Shown here: piece by piece, positions 1-5,604 of the stretch
Layout: every line of letters starts with the position of its first letter
Position numbering within the stretch: position 1 is the stretch's first letter
DNA from: JAIBBG01 sp043748015
Lineage (GTDB): Bacteria > Bacteroidota > Bacteroidia > Flavobacteriales_D > Sanyastnellaceae
NCBI GenBank assembly: GCA_043748015.1
Contig: JAYTOA010000145.1
Coordinates: 1-5,604, forward strand
Length of the DNA stretch: 5,604 nt
Direction of reading: 5' to 3'
Notes under the pieces: generated by a model
Databases searched by the model: none
What the model was told of the DNA's origin: nothing
What the model saw: only the letters and a program-made list of their open reading frames with translations
Position numbers and translations under genes: made by a program

Positions 1-27
1 GAACGTCGACCTGATATGTTGGATTAA
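1..27 (+). CDS. C-terminal end of an upstream gene, possibly tRNA (guanine-37-N1)-methyltransferase TrmD (partial)
   Basis: Reading from base 1 gives ERRPDMLD followed by a TAA stop at 25-27. The rest of the gene lies left of the window. The tail resembles the R-R-P-D-L-L motif found near the C-terminus of TrmD proteins, which in Bacteroidota often lies at the very end of a protein of about 225 residues. TrmD methylates G37 of tRNAs and prevents frameshifting. The match rests on eight residues only, so the identity is a suggestion. A second frame is also open from the edge to a stop at 65-67, but its translation looks unremarkable. The gap of 78 bp to rarA with no terminator hairpin plus T-run would allow read-through into rarA. 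Confidence 0.4.
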   Translation, partial: ERRPDMLD

Positions 28-61
28 TTTTTTAAGATCAATGCGGCATGAATACACTAAA

Positions 62-74
62 CAGTGATGCACTG
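62..74. repeat. Short inverted repeat upstream of rarA
   Basis: CAGTG (62-66) and CACTG (70-74) are perfect inverted repeats separated by three bases. The stem is only 5 bp and is not followed by a T-run, so it is not an intrinsic terminator. It lies just upstream of AAAGTTTG (81-88), which is one mismatch from the Bacteroidota -7 element TAnnTTTG, so it could be a small operator for rarA. I see no -33 TTTG at the right distance. It may also be chance. Confidence 0.25.
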
Positions 75-105
75 AAATGTAAAGTTTGTCTTTTCGAAAC
101 ACAAA

Positions 106-1380
106 ATGAATTCGATTCCACTCGCTGAAAGGCTCAGACCAAAATCAATCAACGACTATATGGGGCAATCTCATTTGGTTGGTCAGGATGCTGTGTTACG
201 CAAAGCAATTGAAAGTGGAAATCTCCCGAGCATGATTTTTTGGGGACCGCCGGGTGTTGGAAAGACGACGCTTGCTTTCATTATCTCACAATCGTTGAAG
301 CGACCTTTCTATACTTTGAGTGCCATCAACAGCGGCGTGAAAGATGTGCGTGAAGTAATCGACAAAGTGCAAGGACAAGGCATGTTCGGGAAAAGCGCTA
401 TACTCTTTATAGATGAGATTCATCGCTTTTCGAAATCACAACAAGACTCGCTGTTGGGTGCGGTGGAGAAGGGAATCGTGACATTGATCGGTGCAACTAC
501 CGAGAACCCTTCGTTTGAAGTGATCTCCGCTTTGCTCTCTCGCTGTCAGGTATACGTGATGAAGCCTCTGGAGAAAGATGATCTCATTTTACTTGTTCAA
601 AAGGCGCTCACTGATGATGAAGATTTGAAGAAGAAGAAAGTTGTAGTGCAGGAGTATGAGGCATTGCTCAGATTGAGTGGTGGCGATGCAAGAAAATTAT
701 TGAATGTCCTTGAGCTGGTTGTTTCTCAATTACCTGTTGATGGCGCTATCACCAATGATCTTGTCGTAAGCATTGTGCAACAAAATCTTGCGATGTATGA
801 TAAGACCGGCGAAATGCATTATGATATTATTTCTGCTTTCATCAAAAGTTTGCGTGGAAGTGATCCGAATGCAGCCGTCTATTATTTAGCCAGGATGGTG
901 GAAGGTGGAGAAGATCCAAAATTCATTGCACGCCGAATGTTGATACTGGCAGCTGAAGATATTGGCCTTGCCAATCCAAACGCGTTACTTATGGCCGATG
1001 CGACATTTCGTGCAGTCGAGAATATTGGTTGGCCGGAGAGCAGAATCATCCTCAGCGAATGTGCCATCTATCTCGCCACATCTGCAAAAAGCAACAGTGC
1101 GTACATGGCAATTGAAAGTGCCTTAGCACTTGTGCGTCAATCAGGAAATCTTTCGGTACCACTACATATAAGGAATGCTCCCACGAAGTTGATGAAAGAT
1201 CTCGGCTATGGAGCAAGCTATGAATATGCGCATGCCCACACTGGAAATTTTATCAATCAGGAATATTTGCCGGCAGAAATTTCAGGCACTACTTTTTATA
1301 AGCCGGGCAATAATGTGAAGGAAATTCAACTCAAAGAGTTGCTAGATAAACTTTGGGGTGAACGTTATAAGAGCGAGTAA
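106..1380 (+). CDS. rarA: Replication-associated recombination protein A (RarA/MgsA), AAA+ ATPase
   Basis: This is a complete 424-residue cytoplasmic AAA+ ATPase of the RarA/MgsA/WRNIP1 family, which is related to clamp-loader subunits and acts at stalled replication forks. The family N-terminus, PLAERLRPKSINDYMGQ (5-21), is followed by Walker A GPPGVGKTT (47-55), Walker B LFIDEIHRF (100-108), sensor 1 GATTENPSF (129-137), an arginine-finger segment SALLSRC (141-147, R146) and sensor 2 GGDARKLLN (192-200, R196). The C-terminal helical tetramerisation region contains YDKTGEMHYD (231-240), a GGEDP-ARRML segment (268-279) and the conserved HIRNAPTKLMK (354-364). All expected ATPase residues are present and the length is normal for the family. 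The ATG at 106 is the first start after an in-frame TGA at 73-75 and follows an A-rich stretch, with no Shine-Dalgarno. It may be co-transcribed with the upstream gene. It converges on pyrD. Confidence 0.96.
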   Translation: MNSIPLAERLRPKSINDYMGQSHLVGQDAVLRKAIESGNLPSMIFWGPPGVGKTTLAFIISQSLKRPFYTLSAINSGVKDVREVIDKVQGQGMFGKSAILFIDEIHRFSKSQQDSLLGAVEKGIVTLIGATTENPSFEVISALLSRCQVYVMKPLEKDDLILLVQKALTDDEDLKKKKVVVQEYEALLRLSGGDARKLLNVLELVVSQLPVDGAITNDLVVSIVQQNLAMYDKTGEMHYDIISAFIKSLRGSDPNAAVYYLARMVEGGEDPKFIARRMLILAAEDIGLANPNALLMADATFRAVENIGWPESRIILSECAIYLATSAKSNSAYMAIESALALVRQSGNLSVPLHIRNAPTKLMKDLGYGASYEYAHAHTGNFINQEYLPAEISGTTFYKPGNNVKEIQLKELLDKLWGERYKSE

Positions 1381-1404
1381 TGCTTTTCTGCATGTACATC
1401 ACCA

Positions 1405-2439
1405 TCACATTTTCGAAAGCAGATACTTATTGATCTTCTTTGCGATCGCCGGACCTTCATAAATAAATCCAGTATATATCTGAACGAGATCAGCGCCCGC
1501 CTCGAGTTTCTCCAAGGCATCTTCACCGTTGTGTATTCCACCTACCCCAATCACAGGAAATGCATTTCCGGATTTTGTTTTGAGATATCTGATTACTTCA
1601 GTGGAGCGTTTCGTCAGCGGTTTTCCACTCAATCCACCGGCGCCGATTTTTTCGAGTTCGGCAGAATCGGTTTTTAAATTTTCCCTCGAAATAGTTGTGT
1701 TAGTCGCAATCACTCCTGCTATCGAAGTTTGTTTCACTATTTCAATGATGTCATCCAACTGTTGATCGCCGAGATCGGGAGCAATCTTCAACAAGATTGG
1801 TTTTGGATTTTTATATTGCAGGTTACGCGATTGCAATTCATGCAGAATCTTCATCAGCGGTTCTTTCTCCTGTAAAGCGCGGAGTCCGGGAGTATTGGGC
1901 GAACTTACATTCACAACAAAGTAGTCAACATCGTCGTGAAGAGTTTCGAAACTTTTCACATAATCAGCAATGGCTGAATCGTTCGGCGTGTTTTTGTTCT
2001 TACCAATATTTCCTCCAATGATGATATTCGAATTTCGCTTGCGCAAATTTTTCGTGGCAGCCAATGCTCCTGAATTGTTGAAGCCCATTCTATTGATCAA
2101 AGCTGCATCTTCCTTCAATCGAAAAAGTCTTGGACGCTCATTTCCTGGTTGTGCTAATGGTGTTACTGTTCCAATTTCTATGAAGCCAAATCCAAGACAT
2201 GCCAGTTCATCTGTCCACCTCGCGTCCTTGTCAAAGCCGGCACCAAGTCCCACAGGATTCGGAAACGTGAGTCCGAAAAGTTGTCGTTCTAGTTTTTTAT
2301 TCCTTACTGAAAACGACTCTTTTAAAACCCATTTCGCTCCCGGAATTTTGCAAAACAATATCAGCAATCGCATCGCAGCATAGTGCGCATTCTCGGGTGA
2401 GAGAAGAAAGAACAGTGGTTTCAAAAGAATTTTGTACAT
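1405..2439 (-). CDS. pyrD: Dihydroorotate dehydrogenase (quinone), class 2
   Basis: This complete 344-residue flavoenzyme oxidises dihydroorotate to orotate with FMN and passes electrons to membrane quinone, the fourth step of de novo pyrimidine synthesis. Class 2 is indicated by the N-terminal hydrophobic helical extension (about 1-35, MYKILLKPLFFLLSPENAHY), which in this class docks on the membrane and forms the quinone tunnel. Core motifs follow: NPVGLGAGFDKDA (61-73), EIGTVTPLAQPGN-RPRLFR (88-107), NRMGFNN (116-122), NVSSPNTPGLR (177-187) with the catalytic serine expected at S180, LKIAPDL (217-223), ATNTT (245-249), GAGGLSGKPL (266-275), and the FMN-phosphate motifs VIGVGGI (296-302) and IYTGFIYEGP (321-330). 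Nothing essential is missing. It stands alone, without other pyrimidine genes. Its stop is 24 bp from the rarA stop with no convincing terminator between them. I see no clear promoter in the 199-bp spacer upstream; TATTTTCG on the minus strand (2465-2458) is a one-mismatch -7 candidate without a -33 partner. Confidence 0.97.
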   Translation of the reverse strand: MYKILLKPLFFLLSPENAHYAAMRLLILFCKIPGAKWVLKESFSVRNKKLERQLFGLTFPNPVGLGAGFDKDARWTDELACLGFGFIEIGTVTPLAQPGNERPRLFRLKEDAALINRMGFNNSGALAATKNLRKRNSNIIIGGNIGKNKNTPNDSAIADYVKSFETLHDDVDYFVVNVSSPNTPGLRALQEKEPLMKILHELQSRNLQYKNPKPILLKIAPDLGDQQLDDIIEIVKQTSIAGVIATNTTISRENLKTDSAELEKIGAGGLSGKPLTKRSTEVIRYLKTKSGNAFPVIGVGGIHNGEDALEKLEAGADLVQIYTGFIYEGPAIAKKINKYLLSKM

Positions 2440-2597
2440 CGGTCTTTTTGTGCTGCGCGAAAATAGGGTGGAGCATTTCTTATGAATATTTTTCTGCGCA
2501 ATCTTATTCCTGATTATTGAAATTCGATTAACATTATCGTTGAAAACTCTGTTGATTAATGTGAATATGGCCTACGTCGAAACCTTCGTTGTGAGAA

Positions 2598-2605
2598 TAG
2601 TTTTG
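2598..2605 (+). promoter_or_regulatory. Candidate Bacteroidota -7 promoter element for the 184-aa hypothetical gene
   Basis: TAGTTTTG matches the Bacteroidota housekeeping -7 consensus TAnnTTTG exactly. It would start transcription near 2612 and give a leader of about 27 bases. I see no TTTG at the usual -33 spacing of about 19 bases, so only half of the promoter is supported. The gene downstream is divergent from pyrD and needs its own promoter in this spacer. Confidence 0.4.
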
Positions 2606-2638
2606 AAATATAGAAGTCGTAACAAATAAAGACAACGT

Positions 2639-3193
2639 ATGCTCACGATTTTCGGACGTAAAAAAATTAGCTCTGACAGAGCGGCACATATATTTTCTCA
2701 TCGCATTATCGAAACCGTTGAATCAGGATTCGCTGATGTAGCGGGCTTCATCAATGATTCTCCGGAATTTATTATTGACCCAAATATCCAGGCTGATGAT
2801 TATGGGAAATTTCTGATGGTTGTGATAGCCGGAAATTTTACTTACATCACTCAGCACTTCACCGATGGTGAAGACAAGGAAATTATTGAAGGTTGTATTG
2901 AGAAGCTCGCTCCGGCTTTTGGGATGACTAAGGCTGAGTTCAGCATCAAGGTGAAAGAATACAAAGAGTGTATGTCTCGAGCCAATCACCCTTCGAAGAA
3001 CATTGTTTACGCCATGTCAAAAGGTGTATTTGTAAAGTATAACCTCAATAATTATCAAGAGGAATATTTCCGACAGATGAAAACACCGAATCCAATTTTC
3101 ATCAAAAATCTCGACGAGTTGATGAAAAATTTTGTTTGGGATTGGGAAGTCTTTAATGAGAAGTATAAAGTCGTTTCGGTCAACGCAGCCTAA
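2639..3193 (+). CDS. Conserved-looking hypothetical protein, 184 aa, function unknown
   Basis: I do not recognise this protein beyond a general likeness to small Bacteroidota hypotheticals. It is 184 residues long with no signal peptide and no convincing membrane helix; KFLMVVIAGNF (57-67) is the most hydrophobic stretch but is short and flanked by charged residues. It starts with a basic patch, FGRKK (5-9). The body appears mostly helical, with mixed charge and two cysteines (C86, C111). The C-terminal part has an aromatic-rich segment, NFVWDWEVFNEKYKV (164-178). Probably cytoplasmic. The ATG is fixed by an in-frame TAA at 2627-2629 and follows A-rich sequence. A -7 promoter match upstream and a strong terminator 25 bp after the stop make it a likely single-gene transcript. 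Codon use looks like its neighbours. That the frame is coding is well supported by length, signals and protein-like composition; the function is not. Confidence 0.8.
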   Translation: MLTIFGRKKISSDRAAHIFSHRIIETVESGFADVAGFINDSPEFIIDPNIQADDYGKFLMVVIAGNFTYITQHFTDGEDKEIIEGCIEKLAPAFGMTKAEFSIKVKEYKECMSRANHPSKNIVYAMSKGVFVKYNLNNYQEEYFRQMKTPNPIFIKNLDELMKNFVWDWEVFNEKYKVVSVNAA

Positions 3194-3218
3194 CTGTATT
3201 GGTATTAATGAAGCAAAC

Positions 3219-3243
3219 AAGGTTACCGTTGGTAGCCTTTTTT
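3219..3243 (+). terminator. Intrinsic terminator between convergent genes, probably bidirectional
   Basis: AAGGTTACC (3219-3227) pairs with GGTAGCCTT (3231-3239) in a 9-bp stem with one G-U pair and a three-base loop. A run of six T (3238-3243) overlaps the stem end. It lies 25 bp after the stop of the 184-aa gene. On the opposite strand the stem is followed by a fairly T-rich GTTTGCTTC, so it may also end transcripts of the smpB/PH-domain pair coming from the right, whose last stop is at 3312. Confidence 0.85.
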
Positions 3244-3311
3244 GTTGGACTTGCGCCACTCGTTTCAAGAATGTAAAGTACACTTAAGGCATAACGATGA
3301 ATCGAAAATGG

Positions 3312-3797
3312 CTAACTTTTGAACTGTGCCACGAATTTTCCCGGATCATCGGGCGTCAAAATGATTTTCTTGTTATCCTTCGTCCGAACCAGTACCGTCT
3401 TGTCTCTGCGGGTTGCGTACCATGTCATACTTCCAATTTTCGTATTGCTGAATTTTCCGAAATAACCGAAAAGTCCTCCAACACCGAATGTCCGCATTGA
3501 CATACTTAGTTGATCCTTGTCCAGAATTTCAACACTATTTATTTGTCTTCGATCAATTTTTACATCACCGAACTGTCGTTGAATGATAAGCTGTTGAGCT
3601 GAAACTTCATATTGGATTGGCCTTAGTGCAAATACAATCAAATAGATGAGAATGATTAATCCGGTCGTGAGAATTGTGAGAAGTCCGCCGGTTTCCTCCA
3701 TCAGTGAAAACTGCACAACTGTGAGAATAATGAATAGGATGGTAACCGCAGTCGTTATTCCCTTTGCTAGTTTGTCCAATGATGTTGTGAATTTCAT
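3312..3797 (-). CDS. Membrane-anchored bacterial PH-domain protein
   Basis: This 161-residue protein has two predicted transmembrane helices near the N-terminus (about 13-32 and 38-58), joined by a short loop containing MEETGG (33-38). A soluble domain of about 100 residues follows. That domain begins RPIQYEVSAQQLII (59-72) and contains a beta-rich pattern with the glycine/aromatic segment GVGGLFGYFGKF (105-116), then TWYATRR (125-131), VLVRT (135-139) and the closing ILTPDDPGKFV (146-156). This order and the LTPDDP-KF ending match small Bacteroidota proteins with a bacterial PH-like domain (related to PF10882). The family's ligand and role are not established, so I give no function. The gene starts 56 bp after the smpB stop on the same strand with no terminator between, so it is probably transcribed with smpB. 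The start is the first ATG that precedes the hydrophobic segment. Confidence 0.82.
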   Translation of the reverse strand: MKFTTSLDKLAKGITTAVTILFIILTVVQFSLMEETGGLLTILTTGLIILIYLIVFALRPIQYEVSAQQLIIQRQFGDVKIDRRQINSVEILDKDQLSMSMRTFGVGGLFGYFGKFSNTKIGSMTWYATRRDKTVLVRTKDNKKIILTPDDPGKFVAQFKS

Positions 3798-3853
3798 GTA
3801 CGTAAGTTATTTATTGATGAAACTAAGCGTTGGCAAAACAGTAGGGCATGGTA

Positions 3854-4297
3854 TCAATGAAACCCTCGCTCACCTTCTCGTTTCAGATCTTTCTCTTTCA
3901 CATCTGATCGTTTATCCCCGACGTTCTTTCCTTTGGCTAAAGCAATCTTCAATTTCGCAAATCCTTTTTCGTTGATAAACATGAGCGTAGGAACAATCGT
4001 GATTCCTGTATCACGTAGTTTGCGATCAATCTTGCGAAGTTCAATTTTATTCAGTAGAAGTTTGCGTTCGTTGCGCTCTTTGTGCTGACTGTAACCGGCA
4101 TTCGAATAGGGTCCGATATACATATTGATAATGAAAAGTTCGCCGTTGCGCATCTTGCAATACGCATCTCCAATATTGGCCTTCATTGCTCGAATGCTTT
4201 TTATCTCTGAACCGGACAAGACAATGCCTGCAGTAAATTCTTCGAGGAGAAAATACCGATACAAGGCCTTTTTATTTTTGATTTCTACAGTTGACAT
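3854..4297 (-). CDS. smpB: SsrA-binding protein SmpB
   Basis: This complete 147-residue cytoplasmic protein is the tmRNA partner in trans-translation, which rescues ribosomes stalled on mRNAs without a stop codon. Family motifs are clear: NKKALYRY (8-15), AGIVLSGSEIKSIR (23-36), NIGDAYCKM (41-49), the ERNERKLLLNK segment (74-84), PTLMFINEKGFAKLKIALAKGK (from 103), DKR (128-130) and a basic C-terminal tail containing DVKEKDLKRE (132-141). In the ribosome that tail becomes helical and sits in the empty mRNA channel. The residue before DKR is glycine (G127), where E. coli has His136 and many homologues have an aromatic residue. Length is typical for the phylum. The ATG has a good promoter candidate upstream and a stable hairpin 13 bases before it. 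No tmRNA gene is visible here. It is divergent from the large membrane-protein gene, and the PH-domain gene follows downstream. Confidence 0.96.
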   Translation of the reverse strand: MSTVEIKNKKALYRYFLLEEFTAGIVLSGSEIKSIRAMKANIGDAYCKMRNGELFIINMYIGPYSNAGYSQHKERNERKLLLNKIELRKIDRKLRDTGITIVPTLMFINEKGFAKLKIALAKGKNVGDKRSDVKEKDLKREGERGFH

Positions 4298-4310
4298 TCG
4301 GGCATTTGAT

Positions 4311-4324
4311 ACTGCCGTAGCAGT
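4311..4324 (-). promoter_or_regulatory. UACG-tetraloop hairpin in the smpB leader
   Basis: On the minus strand the bases read ACTGC TACG GCAGT. This is a perfect 5-bp stem closed by C-G around UACG, the C(UNCG)G class of exceptionally stable RNA tetraloops. It lies between the predicted smpB transcription start (near 4333) and the ATG, ending 13 bases before the start codon. It could shield the 5' end from decay or tune ribosome access. There is no T-run, so it is not a terminator. Folding is certain on pairing rules; function is inference. Confidence 0.5.
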
Positions 4325-4339
4325 TCATATTCGGGCGCG

Positions 4340-4370
4340 CAAAATTAGAGCAACGTGTAGGTAGAATAAA
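4340..4370 (-). promoter_or_regulatory. Candidate Bacteroidota housekeeping promoter for smpB
   Basis: On the minus strand, TTTA (4370-4367) is followed after 19 bases by TAATTTTG (4347-4340). The second element matches the -7 consensus TAnnTTTG exactly. The first is one base off the -33 TTTG, and the 19-base spacing is the expected one. Transcription would begin near 4333 and give a leader of about 35 bases before the smpB start. This is the best promoter match in the window. Confidence 0.55.
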
Positions 4371-4456
4371 GAATCATTTGTAATGTCACATTTTGAGCGT
4401 AACTGCGTACAAAGAATTTGGCAGTAATATAGAATAGCTGACTACTTTCACCGACG

Positions 4457-5604
4457 ATGAACCCACATCACACAGCACCGCATCGTAAGACGCACAGATG
4501 GAAATACTTTTTTCCATTACAGCTCATGCTGCTTCATCTCAAGAAAAATATTTTTCTTCTCTTTATTTGGATTTTCTTTTTCGCCATCATTACCGGTGGT
4601 GTCGGCAGAAGTATTGGTGTTCCACAACAGTTTCTTGTTCCTGAGTACATGGGAAAAACCGGATGGCTGTCGTTCGGCATTCTTGGATTTGCTGTTGGCG
4701 GATTCATCAGTGGGTTCAACCTGTATACCTACATCATGCATGGATATAGGTTTCCATTCATTGCCACGCTAAACAAACCATTCCATAAATTCTGTATCAA
4801 TAATTTTGTGCTGCCGGGAATTTTTCTCCTGACTTATATTTTTTGCAGTGCGAAATATCAGATTGAGAAGGAGCTGATTCCACCTTTTCAAGTGATATTC
4901 AATCTATTCATTTTTTTTACATCGCTTGCTTTTTTTCAAACCCTTTCTTATGTGTACTTTATGTATACAAACAAGGAAGCGGATGCTTTTGGTAAAGGCC
5001 GAAAGCGCCGAGTTGATCAAGCGGATCTCTCGCTGGTCGATACGCCAATTCATCACCCATTCAAATGGATGAGCCAGAGATTGATTGGTCGTAAGTGGCA
5101 CGTTGAAACATATTTTTCTTCCTACAGAAAAATCAGTCTGGCACGTGAAAGTAATCACTATGGCAAGGATGTATTAGAGAAGGTGCTCGCGCAAAATCAC
5201 ATCAACGCTTCTCGTTTTGAATTGGTGTTGTTGATCTCATTTCTCGTTCTTGGCTCTTTGAGATCGTTTGAAATTTGCGTCATTCCTGCCGGTGCAAGTG
5301 CGATGCTCTTTTTCACCATGTTCATTATGTTGATCAGCGCGTTGCATTCATGGTTACGCGGATGGACAATTACAGTGTTTGTCATCTTTCTTGTTCTACT
5401 GAATATTTTCTACGACAGTCTTTCTTTCTTCAGGCAATCAACGAAAGCCTATGGTTTGAATTACAATGTTGAATCTCCGGTTTATGACCCTCAACTATTG
5501 ATTCCACCTCGCGCAAAAATTCGAAAGGACGAACTGAATACCATCGAAATTTTAAATAACTGGAAAAAGAAAGTTGACGATTCTACAACTTCCCGCAAAC
5601 CGAA
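4457..5604 (+). CDS. Multi-pass membrane protein, N-terminal part; probable patatin-like phospholipase (partial, runs off right edge)
   Basis: The frame is open from ATG 4457 to the window end, 382 codons plus two bases, with no stop. The ATG is the first start after an in-frame TGA at 4439-4441. After a short basic N-terminus (HHTAPHRKTHRWK) come hydrophobic segments at about 31-48, 70-92, 115-132, 145-170, 255-272, 276-296 and 303-318, so six or seven membrane helices. A long basic loop (171-250) includes GRKRR (181-185), and a soluble stretch begins near 322. Segments such as FFPLQLMLLHLKKN (18-31), VPEYMG (61-66), YIMHGYRFPFIATL (92-105) and KFCINNF (111-117) resemble, from memory, the membrane half of large Bacteroidota patatin-like phospholipases. 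In those, a segment like LNNWKKK (366-372) directly precedes the lipase domain. The catalytic GxSGG and Asp motifs would be downstream, so enzymatic function cannot be confirmed here. I see no clean promoter: TTTTG (4391-4395) followed by AATTTG (4415-4420) is weak. Confidence 0.6.
   Translation, partial: MNPHHTAPHRKTHRWKYFFPLQLMLLHLKKNIFLLFIWIFFFAIITGGVGRSIGVPQQFLVPEYMGKTGWLSFGILGFAVGGFISGFNLYTYIMHGYRFPFIATLNKPFHKFCINNFVLPGIFLLTYIFCSAKYQIEKELIPPFQVIFNLFIFFTSLAFFQTLSYVYFMYTNKEADAFGKGRKRRVDQADLSLVDTPIHHPFKWMSQRLIGRKWHVETYFSSYRKISLARESNHYGKDVLEKVLAQNHINASRFELVLLISFLVLGSLRSFEICVIPAGASAMLFFTMFIMLISALHSWLRGWTITVFVIFLVLLNIFYDSLSFFRQSTKAYGLNYNVESPVYDPQLLIPPRAKIRKDELNTIEILNNWKKKVDDSTTSRKP

Noticed and set aside
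1970..2383. 137-codon open frame on the plus strand inside pyrD
   Set aside because: It lies wholly antisense to a strongly conserved gene; its translation is rich in Ser, Pro and Phe and has no recognisable family. It is a shadow of pyrD codon use.
2531..2562. Imperfect inverted repeat ACATTA (2531-2536) / TAATGT (2557-2562) in the pyrD upstream spacer, considered as a pyrimidine-responsive element
   Set aside because: The stem is AT-rich and short with a 20-base spacer, has no T-run or PyrR-like motif, and lies about 90 bases from the pyrD start. Chance in AT-rich DNA is likely.
2723..3283. Two minus-strand open frames antisense to, or overlapping the end of, the 184-aa gene (2723-2989 and 3017-3283)
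   Set aside because: The plus-strand frame has a promoter element, a fixed start and a terminator; the antisense frames have none, and one crosses the terminator stem.
3646..3975. 109-codon plus-strand open frame bridging the PH-domain gene and smpB
   Set aside because: It is antisense to two well-supported genes across their boundary and has no start signals or family resemblance.
4296..4336. 8-bp direct repeat ATTCGGGC at 4296-4303 and 4329-4336 around the smpB start
   Set aside because: There are only two copies, one overlapping the start codon; too little to support an operator.
4517..5385. Several short minus-strand frames (4517-4741, 4904-5158, 5197-5385) in the right-hand region
   Set aside because: They fall opposite a 382-codon open frame with a coherent pattern of membrane helices and resemblance to a known family, so they are shadows.
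1..5604. Search for defence islands, CRISPR arrays, toxin-antitoxin pairs, insertion sequences, tRNA or tmRNA genes
   Set aside because: No regularly spaced repeats, transposase or nuclease motifs, long terminal inverted repeats, or cloverleaf or tmRNA-like sequence were seen. The content is housekeeping genes plus two lineage-type proteins.

Overview
The window looks like ordinary chromosome from a member of the Bacteroidota, probably a Chitinophagales/Sphingobacteriales-like lineage. Three things point there. Two upstream regions carry the Bacteroidota -7 promoter motif TAnnTTTG. Start codons follow A-rich stretches with no Shine-Dalgarno sequence. Several proteins (the 184-aa hypothetical, the two-helix PH-domain protein and the large multi-pass membrane protein) have a Bacteroidota character. 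Base composition is moderate and even, and I see no transposase, integrase, tRNA, rRNA or CRISPR array. The genus call is inference.

Layout from left to right. Bases 1-27 hold the last eight codons of a plus-strand gene whose tail resembles TrmD. Next comes a complete rarA/mgsA gene (+) for a replication-associated AAA+ ATPase. It converges, with only 24 bp between stops, on pyrD (-), the quinone-linked class 2 dihydroorotate dehydrogenase. A 199-bp divergent spacer leads to an unrecognised 184-aa protein (+) with a -7 promoter match and an intrinsic terminator. That terminator lies between convergent genes and probably also serves the minus-strand pair smpB -> PH-domain membrane protein. Finally, a 159-bp divergent spacer separates smpB from a plus-strand gene that runs off the right edge. 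Its visible 382 codons encode a multi-pass membrane region resembling the N-terminal half of Bacteroidota patatin-like phospholipases.

The genes do not form one pathway. rarA (replication-fork maintenance), pyrD (pyrimidine synthesis) and smpB (trans-translation) are separate housekeeping functions, and gene direction changes at almost every boundary. The only likely co-transcribed unit is smpB with the PH-domain gene, plus possibly the upstream gene with rarA. No stretch above 300 bp lacks a gene. I find no convincing undescribed system. The best second-look items are a C(UACG)G tetraloop hairpin just upstream of the smpB start, a glycine in SmpB where an aromatic or histidine is usual, the orphan 184-aa protein, and the truncated membrane protein at the right edge.
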